The notes under the pieces were generated by a model. It worked only from the letters and a program-made list of their open reading frames with translations, did not search any database and had not been told where the DNA came from. A DNA stretch of 64,000 bases from assembly GCF_963422355.1 (NCBI RefSeq), contig NC_085088.1:6063914-6127913 (forward strand), given 5' to 3'. Position 1 is the first letter of the stretch; the number at the start of each line of letters is the position of its first letter. This document shows, in pieces, positions 42,500 to 55,460 of this stretch. The position numbers were made by a program, and so were the translations under genes. This DNA comes from Corticium candelabrum. Taxonomy: Eukaryota; Porifera; Homoscleromorpha; Homosclerophorida; Plakinidae.

Positions 42500-45400
42500 C
42501 AACCTAAGGAGGCATTACTGGAGAATTCAAGCGTTCAGTGCTACCTTTGCAAGAAATTCGGCCACAAAGCGTCGGAATGCAAGCTTAGACCTCGAAGAGT
42601 GTGTTACATATGCAGCACACTGGGGAATGAAGCAAGAGATTGTTGGTCTCATCAGTGTGGGACCGCCGGTGATGCGAAGTCACGACAGAAAGCGGCGACG
42701 GCCATAAGGAAGCATCAGCATGAACAGGGAATTCAGCAAGAGGTTCGAACGAGAGAGTCAGAAGATGTGGGTGCCGGGTGTCTTTCATCAAGTGATCAGT
42801 CGCAGTTTGCTTCTGTCCTTGACCTATTCCATTATGATCCTAGAGGATCATTAGTGTTGGATTCAGGAGAGAGTTCCTTTAGTCAGCAGCGCCGGGATAC
42901 GGAAGCGGACTAATCGTGCGGAGATGCCCATCGTTGAAAGAAGGGTGGATAACACCAAATTAGAGACGCTGCGAGACACTGGATGCAGTGGAGTGATCAT
43001 CAAGCAGCAATTCGTAAGAGAAGATCAGTACACGGGAGAATACGGCTTTATCCAATTGGTCGACAATACTGTCAGGAGAGTGCCGATAGCTCGTGTTAAA
43101 ATTGACACTCCCTACTTGTCGGGTACAGTAGGGGCTTCGTGTTTACAAACCCCAATATGTGATGTAATCATAGGCAACGTCCCAGGGGCGAGAAGAGCAG
43201 AAGATCCAGATGCCAATCATCATTTGGCTGGAGTGGTGACCAGAGCTCAGGCGAGGTTGGGAAGAGACACTGTCCCATTGCGAGTTCCAGAAGCGAGGCA
43301 GTCTGTTGCAATAGACAGGGAGCGTTTTGATGCAATTGCAAAGGGGTGATGACACGATCAAGAAGTACAGGCAATTTACAGAGCCCAAGACCAAGGGACA
43401 ACAAGTTGTGACGTATGAAGTGAAGAATGACATCCTCTATCGATCATACGCTCATCCTAGAGTCAATGGTGGAGTGCCAGTAAAGCAGATGGTTGTTCCT
43501 AGACCGCTCCGTCGCGAAGTTATGGAATTGGCTCATGATTCTATCTTGAGTGGCCATTTGGGATCAAAGAAAACTGCTGACAAAGTCTTCAGCAACTTCT
43601 ATTGGCCTGGACTGAGAAAATACGTGTCACAATTTTGCAAGTCATGCGAAGTTTGTCAGCGTACGGACATAAAGAAGATTGTGCCAGAGTACCGTTGCAG
43701 AGTACTCCCTTGATAGATGTTCCTTTCAAGAGAGTGGCAGTGGACTTAGTAGGACCGATCTTCCCTCCTAGTAATGCTGGACACCGGTACATCTTGACGT
43801 TCATTGACTATGCTAACAGATACCCAGAAGCCATCCCACTTAAGAATATTAGTACCGAGTCGGTGGCTGAGGCTCTTGTTGGCATCTATAGCCGAGTGGG
43901 AGTGCCAGAGGAAGTGTTAAGTGACCTAGGCACCCAATTTATTTCTGATTGCATGAAAGAAGTCTCTCGATTGTTGAGCATACGCCATCTCACCACCACA
44001 CCATACTACCCAATCTGCAATGGTCTGGTGGAGAAGTTTAATGCCACACTGAAGACAATGTTAAGACGCTTGTGTACGGAGAAGCCTAGGCAGTAGAACC
44101 GGTACATAGGCGCACTATTATCTGCATATTGAGAAGCACCTCACGAGTCTACAGAGTTTTGGCCCTTTGAACTGATTTATGGACGGACAGTGCGGGGTCC
44201 TATGCGTATTCTTCGCCACCTATGGACACGAGAAGGAGATGATGTGGACGTGCGGACAAGCTACCAATACGTTACCGAGCTAAGAGAAAGACTCGAGGAC
44301 ACGTTACGGATAGCTCGCAAGGAGCTACAGAAGGCCCAGCAACACCAGAAAAGGTATTACGATCTGAAAGCTAGACATCGCGAACTGTCGGTGAGTGACA
44401 AAGCCCTTGTTCTTCTACCTACGGACACGAACAAACTATTAATGAAATGAAAGGGGCCCTATGTAGTGAAGGAGAGAGTCGGATTGAACGACTATAGAAT
44501 TGACGTCGGGAACAAAACCAAGATGTTTCACATCAAATTTCTGAATAGATTCCACGAACGGGAGAAGGAAGCATTTTGTTCCAAGGAGGACCGGTGTTAA
44601 ATACCGTTTGTTCCGCCGTCATTGAAGCAACAAAAAGGGTGACGGGAGAAGCAGTGATCAACGATGAGTTGCTTGACTTGTGCACTAGCTTGGCTACTGA
44701 GATCTTTGAGGACGTAAAATATGAGAGTGAGCTAAGTCTCGATCAAGCGTTGGAGGCAGCGAGACTGGTAAGGGAATTGGAGTGCGTGTTTACAGACCTT
44801 CCTGGAACAACGACTCTGACGGAACATCGCATACGGTTGACGGCTGATATACAAGTGCGCTGTAAACCATACGTCTTCCCCTATACTGTACGCAAGTCTT
44901 TTCAAGAGGATATCCAAAGGATGATAGACATGAACGTCATACGCCGGTCGGAGTCGCCGTACTCATCGCCTGTCGTCGTGGTTCGCAAACGTGACGGAAC
45001 CAACCGCATATCCATTGACTACCGCCGGCTCAACCATATTACGTTACTTGATTCCGAACCAATGACATCTATGCCCGCACTAACACAAAGGTTTGGGAAA
45101 AGCAGATATTTCTCTAAACTCGACCTGAGCAAGGGGTATTGGCAAATTCCAGTAGCCAAAGAAGACGTCTATAAAACAGTTTTCGTTACTCCAGACGGAT
45201 GTTATGAGTGTTTGAGAATTCCATTCGGAAAGATAAATTCTGGTGCTACACTGGTGCGAGCCATGAGGAAGCTTTTCCAAGGACTGACCGCAGTTGACTA
45301 ATACGTGGACGATACAATCGTTCATGCGCCTACGTGGCAGGAACATATGTTGCTCTTCGAGAAACGTTGGACCGGATTGCGAACGCAGGGTTGACAGTCC

Positions 45401-45830
45401 GATCATCAAAGTGTCTAATTGGGGCCGAGTCTCTGGATTTTATCGGTCATCACATTGGCAAGGAGATCATCGAACCCGATGAAGTAAACATACGCAAGGT
45501 ACGTAATGCACCGCGACCGACGACGAAGAAAGAGCTCTGATCCCTCATAGGATTGTCAGGCTTCTACCGCGACTTCGTTCCTAATTCTAGTGCTATAGCC
45601 GTGCCTTTGACAGACCTTACAAAGAAGGGTCAGCCAAACCGAATTGAGTGGAAAGAGGCACAAGAGGCAGCGTACATCAGGACATGCTTCGCAAACGAGT
45701 TTGGTGGCCAGGTCTTACAAAGAATACAAAGCTTTAGAGAGAACGATGTAACATTTGATGGAGGAGACGACCCAACTCCGACCAAAACTTACAACCATCA
45801 GAGTTAGAAGCAGTATGAAACAAACTGGCA
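42500..45830 (+). pseudogene. Gmr1-like Ty3/gypsy element (integrase before reverse transcriptase), degenerate
   Basis: Domain order along the plus strand: two zinc knuckles (CYLCKKFGHKASEC; CYICSTLGNEARDC with His replaced by Asn), protease (LRDTGCSGVIIKQQF, about 42970), integrase zinc domain (HDSILSGHLGSKKTADKVFS, about 43530), integrase core (VAVDLVGPIFPPSN; LSDLGTQF; CNGLVEKFNATLK), then its tail to 44450. Reverse transcriptase follows (44576 on; YSSPVVVVRKRDGTNRISID, LDLSKGYWQIPVAKED, YVDDTIVHA) and the start of RNase H (to about 45700). Stops occur at 43347, 43711, 44094, 44448, 45301 and 45538. The PR-INT-RT order is copia-like, but the domains are gypsy-like, which defines the Gmr1 group. 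No LTR was found. Confidence 0.8.
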
Positions 45831-46880
45831 GTAGACCTTGTTTCCATAGAAGGTCATACTCTCTTGCCCATCATCGATTATGGGTCTCGTTACCCAGATG
45901 TGCTTCCCCTACGCTTAAACACAGCCAAAGGAGTGATACAAAAGCTCATGGAGGTCTTTGCCAGATTTGGATTGCCATCCATGCTGGTGTCAGGTAACGG
46001 CCCACAGATTGTGGCTACAGAAATGGAACAATTTCTGGAGAAACTAGCCATCCAGAACGTCAAAGCCAGCCCGCGATATCCTCAATCAAACGGCATGGTA
46101 GAACGGCTTCTCCGTATCGTACGGGAGCGATTACGGAAACTACGACCTTCTATTCCGTTTGCCTGCCGATTGCAACAGGTTCTAATGGACATAAAGAACT
46201 CAGCAAACAGAATGTTGGAATCGACGCCGGGGGAAGATTTGTTTGGTCGAATTCTCAACACTCGAGTGCCATCATATAGCTCTGTTATCGTAAACCCGGC
46301 ACATCAGATTCGGACAAAAGCAAGAATGGCAGAAGACCATGATGCCAAGAGAGGAGTCCACCCTCTCCCTAAGTTGACAACCGGCACAGTAGTAGTGTTA
46401 CAGGACGAATGTTCAGATCCAAGCAAACAATGGCGAGTTGTTGAGCAATACGGGCAACAAATAGGAGTGTCTGATGGAAGAAGTATCTTACTAAGAAATC
46501 GAAGACATGTAAGAGAATTCCATGCTCTAATGAGCACAGCTGAACAGCATGTACCGGCAACAGCATCACCAGCAGCTATCTCTGAGCCATGTACAAGGAG
46601 AAATATGGACATTAGAGACACCGCGCCTCCTGCAGCAACACTATCACTAGCTTCAGATTCTACACCTTCAATGGCTCAGGTATCTACAACCCCCACTTTA
46701 TCCCCAGAAGGGACTTCCAGTCGACCCGTGGCCAAATCAGAGACACTTACAAACTGTGAGAAAGGAAGTAGCACGACGGATTCAGCGTGGGCACAGCCAG
46801 CATCTCTCTCTCTACAAGGAAGGAATAGTAACTAGATCTGGGCGACAAGTAAAGTTGACAGACAAAGCCAAAGATGCGGA
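45810..46880 (+). pseudogene. Gypsy integrase core and C-terminal tail, separate element fragment
   Basis: Open frame from about 45816 to 46835. The first catalytic Asp is present (LAVDLVSIEGHTLLPIIDYG). The second is replaced: MLVSGNGPQIVAT has Gly where SDNGPQF is usual. The Glu is present (YPQSNGMVERLLRIV). A tail resembling K02A2.6-type gypsy proteins follows (TGTVVVLQDE, WRVVEQYGQQ), and after a frame change IVTRSGRQVKLTDKAKD ends near 46885. It starts abruptly in the RNase H region of the preceding Gmr1-like element, so one element was inserted into or recombined with the other. It is catalytically dead unless the replaced residue is a sequencing error. Confidence 0.75.
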
Positions 46881-47050
46881 TGTTTGATTGACATGGGTTG
46901 TGTTGCGTTGCGTTGCGTTATCTGTTGCGTTGGGTTACTATATTTGTTTTAGAACAAGAGTGTATTGTAGTAATGCAGTAAGGACTACCAGGACTATGAG
47001 CATGCATAGAGGGACAGATATTAGAGCGGTTGTGCGGGCTATAGCTGGAG

Positions 47051-49608
47051 AGTATAAAATACAGATCTCCACAACCGGAAGACTCCTCACACCGGTACTC
47101 AGGGAGTCGCAACCGGCATTTGAGTCATCTCAAAATTTCTCTCAGGAAGACTAAAACCTTTCCTTTCTCATGGAAGAGGTGAGTGTCGCGCTCTGCTGTT
47201 TTTTTTTACAGTACAAGTCGTTTATTAACCAAAAGTATCACCGACCTGACAGACGATCCAGTCCTTATTGAGTCAGTCTGCAGCCAGTCGGACATCCCTG
47301 AGCAGACCCTCGTCGGCGAAGACTGCAATTCAAGCGCCAAGTATGTCAGACGACTGTGATTCATCCAGACGTATGAAATTGGCCTGTTTATTTCATCATG
47401 GATTATTGCTGTAATTATTAGATTGCTGTATTGGTATTCGATAATGAAAGTGGTCTTGCTGAATCAACTAAGTCAGAGCTAAGAGACACTACCAAGTTGC
47501 TGAAGGAAAGGTTGGCACAGAATAAACAGCTTGCCACTCTTTGCAGGTAAGGATACAAGTTTAAAATTCATAGTTCTAGTTGACAGTTGCATCAGTTAGC
47601 TCTATCTGTGAAGGATTAATTAAAAAAGTACATAGTAATTAATTAATTAATTAAAGAGTACATAGAGTCAGCTTGACGAAGTTAGATGAATCAACATCAT
47701 GGGCTGCACACAGATTGCATGAATACTAACAAGAATGCTGATCATATAACAAGAAGTCATGCTGGCATTGCTGCTTAATTAAGACATAACACTTGCTATA
47801 GTTAGAAAACTCTGACAGTTACATTATAATGGTTAATTAACGGTTAACTTGGTAGAACAGTTAGTTGTACTATATTTGTGAAAGAGCTGTATCAGTACGT
47901 AGGGCATTATTACAGCATGGAGGTGTAATAATTTGCATTCATGTTTAGGAAAGCCATAAATAGAAACAAACATGTCATTGGACTGCAGACATTTAACAAC
48001 AGTAATCACATCGACATGTATTAAAATTACAGTGATTTTTGGTGTCAGTTGCACATATATTGTAATTGGTGTAGCTGTGGCATATATTTTCCTCTTCAAG
48101 CAGCATATGATATGATATGATATGATATGATATGATATAATATAAATATAATATAATATAATATAATTTTGTTTCATACCGAGATGGTACAGCACCCGAA
48201 GGCATCCACACTAACGAAAAATTTACATAGTCGCAACAGAACATACAAGAAGAAGAAGAAGAAAATACTAACAACTACAGTCATTGGTTCAACCAACTCT
48301 TGAACTCTTTGTATGACGTGGTCATAGTGTTTCTCCTGCCAGGCATACGGTTCCAAATATGATTTTTCTCTTGAGCTTCTGGTTGAATGAGAAAGTTTGA
48401 GACAATATCGTTATCGGAATGACTTTCCAAAAGACTTCCAGTAAAAACTGTCACCGCACTCTTTCTGCAATTGAATAGCAACCATTTTCTTGGGCGAACG
48501 CTGTACAGACATCCAACATCTTCTACAGACATCCAACATCTTTATATTACTATAGTAGTGTTGTTTAGCGTCTGCAGTTTGCCCAGGCTTGGTGGCTGAC
48601 GTTCAAGTATATCACAGTCAACTTCTGTAATTGACCTCTTGAAGATTGTTAAATATACAACTAAAGTTTTAGGAATTGGAATGCAGTTAATTACTTAATC
48701 AGCTTGCAGCATGATATGATCCCACCTGTTAAAATATGGGAGGATAAATGTCATCAGAGTTTGAAATGCAATGGCCCCCAGCATATCACATTTTGTGGCG
48801 TCATTATACAGAGCCAGTATCCACACTAAAATATTGCTACTGACGACAGCCATCATCAGCCATCATCACGGAAAAGAAAGTTGCCCTTAGACCTAACGGT
48901 AAAATCAAGCAAGTGCTTAAGTTTGGTGGTGTCTTTCCTGTTCTTTTGGGATCTCTGTCGAGGCAGGTTCGTTTAACTTATAAGCTAGTGTCTGAAGAGA
49001 ATGGTTGGGATTTAAAAAACAGGTTGGGATGTATTGTCAATTATTTTGTTATTGTTATTTTGTTATCACATTTGTCTCTGTTGTACAGCTTCAGTGATCA
49101 CCAGAACACACGAGTCACTTGTGAGATTGTTCAGTCTGTCCAAGGCATTGGAGGTTCTGGGTCCCGGTCTTATATAATAAACGTACGTAATATACAGTAG
49201 CAGTAGTTGCAGTTGCTTGGATGTGTGTTTGCCAGGTATTTTTTGGCAAGGCTTGATACATGGTTGGGGTTAGGGGTACAGTTACTGCAGTGTGCACAGC
49301 GCAAGTGCATGTTATTAGCACGTGAACAAGTATCTGTTTCTCTAGTCCTTTGTCTTTGCTTCATTTAATTGTTTTTTCTTGTATGCTTGTAAGCTGTGCA
49401 ATGAGAATTGTGCACGGTAAAAATGTTACATCATTATTGTTTTCATAATTAGTTGGTCTGGCCTTAATTAAGTGATGAATCTTTTTATCTATTCTAGAGG
49501 CAGTCAGAGGTACTTCAAGTCTCTTTCAGAAAATAATAGAAGAAACGATTACGTTGGTTTGGAAGAAAACAGAAGGAAAGCTCGGCGGCGTCAGCGTCTC
49601 CATCATGT
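47051..49608 (+). CDS. Possible host gene, unknown product, exons uncertain
   Basis: A TATA-like AGTATAAAATAC (47050-47061) precedes ATGGAAGAG/GTGAGT (47171). Coding-like stretches with splice-type borders follow: about 47214-47341 (SITDLTDDPVLIESVCSQSD), about 47423-47547 (SELRDTTKLLKERLAQNKQL, a possible coiled coil), about 48868-48967 (KFGGVFPVLLGSLSRQ) and 49497-49608 (RYFKSLSENNRRNDYVGLEE, Arg-rich end, CATCAT/GTAAGA). Phases between them do not all join, so the model is incomplete or the pieces belong to different units. No domain was recognised. Confidence 0.3.
48102..48168. repeat. (ATATG)n/(ATATA)n pentanucleotide repeat
   Basis: TATGA units change to TATAA units. Antisense Ile/Ser-rich open frames here come from the repeat. 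Confidence 0.9.
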
Positions 49609-50311
49609 AAGATACTTGAATGTTACATGCTTTTGATTAATCACAATAATCTGTAGAGCTCTAATAACAATAATCTGTTGAAGCTCTAGAAACTTTGCTG
49701 CTTATGCACTAGAATTACACCGATAATTGAATCGGTTATTAGTTATCGGTCATTACAGGCATATCGATTTTTTATCAGAATCGGTAAATCTTGCACGCCT
49801 ATAGGTTGCGCATGCGTAGTCAGTCAGTCAGGGCCACGTGAGTTGTGTGCATGTCGATTAGGGCCACATGAGCTGCGTGCATGTCGGTGAAGAAACAGAA
49901 GTCCCCCATTTGGGAGCATTAGAATCTTGGCCGAGGACACAAGATTCGTGCTCTGCAAGGCTTGTAAAAAAGAATATCAGTGATTATCTATAGTATATCA
50001 GACATTGGTATCTGTCAACGGTATCAGCTTCTTTGCTTGGATATCGGTTATCGGTATATCAAACAAATACCCTTATCAGTGCAACACTAGCTATTATGCC
50101 ATGTAACATCGCATTCACACTAGCAGCTTCAGAACCAGCTGGCCCAGGTATAATTTATTCAAGATGGCCATTACTTTACTCTACTAAAAATACTTAAAGT
50201 TTTGATGTCGACTTTCGCCGTATATACCCAGTATGGGTTTGAAGTCTCTAGTGTGGACGAGGTATTACTGCATGGTGACATATTATTGAGATGGTAGCTA
50301 TTAACAAGTAC
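49609..50311. other. Intergenic, no gene seen
   Basis: It includes a stretch rich in TATCGGTTATCGG-like words (49720-50060) that may be an old repeat. No coding is supported. Confidence 0.5.
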
Positions 50312-50313
50312 TA

Positions 50314-51250
50314 CAGTTCGTGCCATAATTATTGAGACTCTTCCGGTTTTCTTAATCTTGCCAAAAACTGCGTAAACTTAGAATATAGCGACAAACTAAC
50401 AAACTAAAAGTGAGAAACACAAGCCATAAATACACGTGTACAAAGGCATCTATCCTGAGTCAATACACACCTGAGTTAGATCATCGCCATCAGCTAGATT
50501 GGAATTGAATGGTGTCTGCACCACCGGTCGCCATGACAGCTGGCAGAACACAATCTTCAGCGACGAGTGCACTTTCCTAATTCTCTTAGTATTTGACCTC
50601 CTGTAGACAGTAACCCAAAATCTGTTGCTACGAAAAAAGAAACATGTGGGGAGGTATTATAGGCTGAAGATATTTAGCGAGAACCTCAACTCGACTCTGT
50701 ATCAATCCATGCTAGATGAGCGTTTGTTTGAAACCGCACTCTATCCCGATGGTTGGAGGCTGCAACAGGATAATGCACCAGCTGACAAGTCTAGAATAGC
50801 GAGAGATCAAGTTTTTCCCTAGCAGAAACGTTCACGTTATCGACTGACCTGTCAACTCACCGGACCTGATTCCAATAAAAGATTTATGGAGGTGGATGAA
50901 ACGCAAAGTAGAGAAGAAGCGACCAAAAACCAACATGGAACGGAAAACCAGGATACTGAAAGTGTGAGAGGGTCTTAGGCAATTGATATCCTAACTATTT
51001 TACATATTACGATACCGTCTAAATCAATGTATTGCAAACGGTGGAGGTCGTACGAAATATTGATAACGTAAACTTTTGTCATTGGTCTCATTCTTGCGCA
51101 GTTTTTAGACATTGTTCTTGAATAGCAGACAAATCTAGAAAGTCATCTATCCTACTCTGAAACCAAGGGAATGTTTGCCAGGCTAAAACAATTGGTGCCA
51201 TGTGTGACACGCTCTCGCCGAAAGAGTCTCAATAATTATGGCACGAACTG
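50314..51250 (+). mobile_element. Tc1/mariner remnant
   Basis: Inverted ends CAGTTCGTGCCATAATTATT (50314) and its reverse complement (ending 51250) are matched over about 30 bp and flanked by TA on both sides. Inside, a fragment of a Tc1-type transposase survives (LYPDGWRLQQDNAPADKSRI at about 50730-50790), with the catalytic QQDNAP motif. The following DNA still resembles the WP..SPD..PI..LW segment in another frame. It is internally shortened and frameshifted. Confidence 0.85.
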
Positions 51251-51252
51251 TA

Positions 51253-52799
51253 CTTACGAACAGATGACGGCACTTATTGGGATACTAGCTTTCCTTCGAT
51301 TAACTAAATTACTTGAAAAGCACGTGAGATGAATTCACAATCTTTTGCCATGATTCACTGCATGCGCGCGTATGTCAATGATGGGCAGAGCCCTTACTAT
51401 CATAACCCGGGGCCGACCCGGCATTCGAAAGTGAGCCGTGCCCGTGGTCCCTGGGCCCAACTCGGCCCAAATAATTGTCGTGTAAACACACGAACCCGAG
51501 TTCGGCCCGGGTCCCATAACGTCGAGTAAACAGGGCTTAAGTAACTGGAGTAAGTGGAAGCTGATTCAGATTGGTCGGGCTTAACGCCAGTTAAAGGCCT
51601 GTTTTTTTTATTATTTGTGTCCTTTTTTACAGTGGCATCATATATTTCTTCTGACGCATCCAAATAATGACAATCTGTGTTCTGAACTCATCTGCTACAG
51701 ATGTCATTAACAACTCATATGTGTAGTTTTTGTGGACGCCAATTAGCTACAAATGATTAAGCCTATCTAGTACTCCTTAAATACTTTAATACAGGTGGTT
51801 GAGAGCATCACTAAATTAAGCTGTAGTACTGGTACAACTTCCACTCACAAATCCCTTTCATGTAAAGTCAATTTCAGAATGTAGTTTTTTGATGTCAGAA
51901 ACTGTGATGTTTGTACTAGGGTCCTGTATAGGCATGGTCTGTACACTTTGATGGTGTACTTTGAGTTGCATGTGACTTATGTAGATCATCTTGGTAGAAT
52001 GAAGTAGTAAACATCAGAGATTCTCACAGTTCTTCACTTTGACGGAATCTAATCAGAAGGTCTTCCAAGTTGCGATACGTAGTAAAGCCTGGCTGCTCAA
52101 TCTGTTTTGAATTGAATTGGCAATCAAGTTTAGAGCTTCATACTATTGCAAGTGACAGTACAGCTTGCATGAATCACAATATTCAGGCTCAGCATCACCC
52201 CCATCAAGATGATGTGGCATTGCTCATTTCCTGGGTAACACCCTCAGGTCATTTCTAATCTTGAGATTTTTTCCAGGAGTTATCAAAATGTTAGTTTTGA
52301 TATCTAACTGTCATTTCGTAGTGACTGCAATGTTGCAAAAATCATTGAAGCTATCGTAAAACCAGAAATTTGCCCGACCCTAATATTGTGCGAATTTGCC
52401 CAAATGAGGACCTTAAATATGTTTTATTTGTGTGATATCAATACAGCTTGAATATTTACTTAAGTTTACTGGTAACCGTTTTATATTGACCAACCAATAA
52501 CCACCATAGCAACAACTAAAACAAGAAAGAAGGTCTCAGTGTACAGACGTTTGCTGCCTGTTCAACTTTATTTCTAGGTGTGGGGAGAAAAATGCTTTTG
52601 TCTTTAGTTGGTGTTGAGTGACTGAAATAGTCTGGGATCATACAGTGGAAAATGAAATGGCAAGAAACAGACGGAATGAATAAATACGCATGCACATGTT
52701 TATGCACATTGCAAACTCAGTTTGTGCAATGACATTTTGGTAGCACAATTTGCACAATTCTAAATCATCACACGAATTTCTGGTTTTACGGTATTTGCT
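51253..52799. other. Intergenic, no gene seen
   Basis: Short frames only. A palindrome-like GGGCC-rich stretch lies at 51405-51520. Confidence 0.5.
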
Positions 52800-53460
52800 G
52801 GCTTTCAGAAGCTGAAAACTTTGGAGACTGTAAGATTTTGCTCTCTCAGGTTATCACTGTGTTGCAAAATTAGTTCCCCTAGAGTCCCACCAAACAAGTA
52901 ATTGTACATCTGAGAATGGCGCTGAACGCAAATAATTCGTCGCTTTAATGGAGGATCAGACACTTGATCTTTACAAATATCACAAAATTGTCTCAAACCG
53001 CAATAGTTATCAATGACTGACTTCAGAGTATTTGCTTTCACTGTCTATCTGTAGTTGAGCTCAGTACCCTGAAACCTGTATCTTTCTGTACATTTAAAAG
53101 TACCCTGCGGTATATTTCTGTAACTTTTCTTCAACTTCTGAAGAGTAAATACAGACTGTACTATTTCATTTGGGAGAGTAGTTCACAAGTGTAGAAATCT
53201 CAGTTCTACATGGCGGTGTCCAATGCATCCTTCATCATCTTGCACTGTTTAATTGAGTCTCCAGCTGCCATGTTGAAAGCATGCCCATAAGAGTGGGTGA
53301 AAAGAGCTCGAGGCTCTTCCTTTATCAGACAAAACTTTTGCAACACTGTTTCTCACACTGGCCATGTTGGTTGCGTCATCATAGCACTGACCTTGACACT
53401 GCCATAGTGACAGGTTCAGACGAAGCAGAACTTCTTTCACAATGTGCAATATACATGTAG
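52800..53460 (-). pseudogene. hAT (DUF4371) transposase remnant
   Basis: Minus-strand fragments VLLRLNLSLWQCQGQCYDDA and, in another frame, AFNMAAGDSIKQCKMMKDAL match the DUF4371 core around the second catalytic Asp. A downstream fragment (FCDICKDQVSDPPLKRR, 52805-53041) has the linker style of this family. Several shifts and stops are present. No ends were found. Confidence 0.7.
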
Positions 53461-53682
53461 CTATACTAAATGCAGAAATATCATCTATTTGTTATAGGCC
53501 AATTGTATCGTCTTGTGGTTGAAGTTGGTCGTTAATTCAGCAAAGGCAGACTACCAGCTGCTCCCTGTTTGATGTATTTGTGCATTGATTATAGAATACA
53601 ATTTCAGTACCAATCTGCACGAAGAAACATTTACCGTATAAGGTGAAACCTTGGCGGTAATTTATGTTGGCGGTGTGCTAAA

Positions 53683-55460
53683 GGGCCGTCCGTAATAACC
53701 GGTACTTTTCGCAGAACGAAATTATTTCGAACCTGGGTGGTGGGTTGGGGGCCAGGACGAAGTGAAAAAATATTGAATCACGTGTCGATGCATTGATTTC
53801 TAATAGTAGTACAGTAAAGTTTATGATTAATTTATAAGATCAGTCTACTCTTTTCTACTTTGTGGAAGCGACTCACATATTAAACTCGTCGTTAGTCATA
53901 CTACTTGCTCGCGACCCTGTGCGCAACACCAGACTGTACGTGTATCACAGACGAGCATTTGAGCAACATGTCATTGTTAGTGATAGCATGTGCACGTGCC
54001 ATGGGCTGTGCCGCGGAAGTGTAATTTCTTGACGATGATCGTACGCGTGCTTGGTGAGGTTCTGCGTCTGAGTTTCGACGAGATCACGCCTGTAATATGC
54101 GTGGGTCATTGTTGAAGGCTTGAGAGTTGAGGTGGAAAGTGCGGCTCGCTAACATCCCCAAAACATCCGGGACTTAAATGTAGCAAAATCCGTGAACGGA
54201 ATGTCTGTGCAGACGACGTTGTTCGGGAAGTTAGCAAAGAAGAAACTGTTCTTCGAGAAGTCTCTGTCAGCTCACTCTGGATACTACGCTGTAATTGAAG
54301 CACTGTGGACTCTAGAGCCATGTCGAGCAAGCAGGCAAACCTTCTTTGAGAAGGCGCAGCGCCTGTGGAAGGGTGTATATTCACAAAGCGGTAGTGCGTG
54401 CAGGGAGCTGTTTGCCAAAGCCGGTAAGGTGAGCGGTGATCGTACTGTTGCGAAGAGTTTCGTTGTGGAGAAAACCAGTAATGATACAGAGTCTGTAGAG
54501 GTAGTTGACGATGGAGTTGTACCCTCCGCTCCACCTGATTCTCCTGCCCAATCCGCTTAGACTGGCCCAACGATTAGTTCTGCTACTGATGAGCTGTTCG
54601 AAGCAATGGGTCTGGCGGCAGAAGCATTCCTGACGGAGGAGGCCAGGAGCCAAGAAACCCTGATTAGTAAGTTGTCCCAGGTGGCGAAGAAATGGGAAGA
54701 ATATAGTAACGAATTGAGTTTCTACAACTCTAGCTCTATGTACACGTGGAAGCAGTCACTTCTGTCACTGGAAATAAAAAATGTCAAGGATCAGGCAGCA
54801 GTGCTAGCCAAGGCACTGAATGAGGCTGCATCGATAAAACTTTCATTTTCTCAGATTCTGACATCTACTGGATCACAGTCTATGCAGAGAAAACAGAAGG
54901 CATTGACTGATGTCACCGTCCAGCTGTGTATCCTGGAGAAACACCTTGAAACTTGCAATGTCCGCCTTCGTAGGCGCAATGCCCAAATGCAAACAAAGAG
55001 AGGCATCAAGACGACAGCCAGTGATATCCGCCTGTACTGCTCTACGACTACTGGAATGAAATGGGAGGAGTGCATTGACCAGCTAGTGACTGCTGTGAAG
55101 GAAAAAATGTCCCTAGGTGTGCCACTGAGCTCACAGCAAATCAGTGATTGTGCATGTATTTTGGAGGAGACAAATGCGATGCTCCTTGTGGAACTGCTGG
55201 GGCTATAGAGGGTGACTTTGCTGACAGCACCAGTCAACGTGTCTTCAGTCACATTGTGTATCAGTTGTGTGATTTGCTGCCTGTGTTGACTGTCTTTCGC
55301 TGCTCAACTCAAACCTGGGTGCTGGTTTGAGTTTCAATAATATAATATCAAAAATAGGTGCAGTGGCCATCAATATTTTTAGCTGAAAAAGTAGGAGGGG
55401 GTCTGGTTACTTTGGACTTCGTTCGTTCCGCGAAAACTATCGGTAATTACGGACAGCCCC
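53683..55460 (+). mobile_element. TIR transposon with 3-bp TAA duplication and unknown cargo
   Basis: The ends GGGCCGTCCGTAATAACCGG (left) and GGGGCTGTCCGTAATTACCG (reverse complement of right) align over about 38 bp with roughly six differences. TAA flanks both sides (53680-53682 and 55461-55463), compatible with a Harbinger- or Zator-like 3-bp duplication. It has no recognisable transposase; its only long frame is at 54201-55208. Confidence 0.7.
54201..55208 (+). pseudogene. Unrecognised protein in TIR element, one in-frame TAG
   Basis: One frame runs from ATG 54201 to a stop at 55206-55208, interrupted only by TAG at 54558-54560. The first part (about 119 residues) starts MSVQTTLFGKLAKKKLFFEK and ends in a Pro/Ser-rich stretch (VVPSAPPDSPAQSA). 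The second (200 residues from 54606) is largely helical by composition, with KWEEYSNELSFYNSSSMYTW and ILEKHLETCNVRLRRRN. I recognise no domain; a coiled-coil or BAR-like helical bundle is only a composition-based guess. It could be captured host coding sequence, a second transposon protein, or a stop-readthrough gene. Confidence 0.5.

Noticed and set aside
48281..48532. 83-residue minus-strand frame as a gene
   Set aside because: A splice-like border exists but no family was recognised, and a 20-bp tandem duplication at its 5' side makes the reading unsafe.
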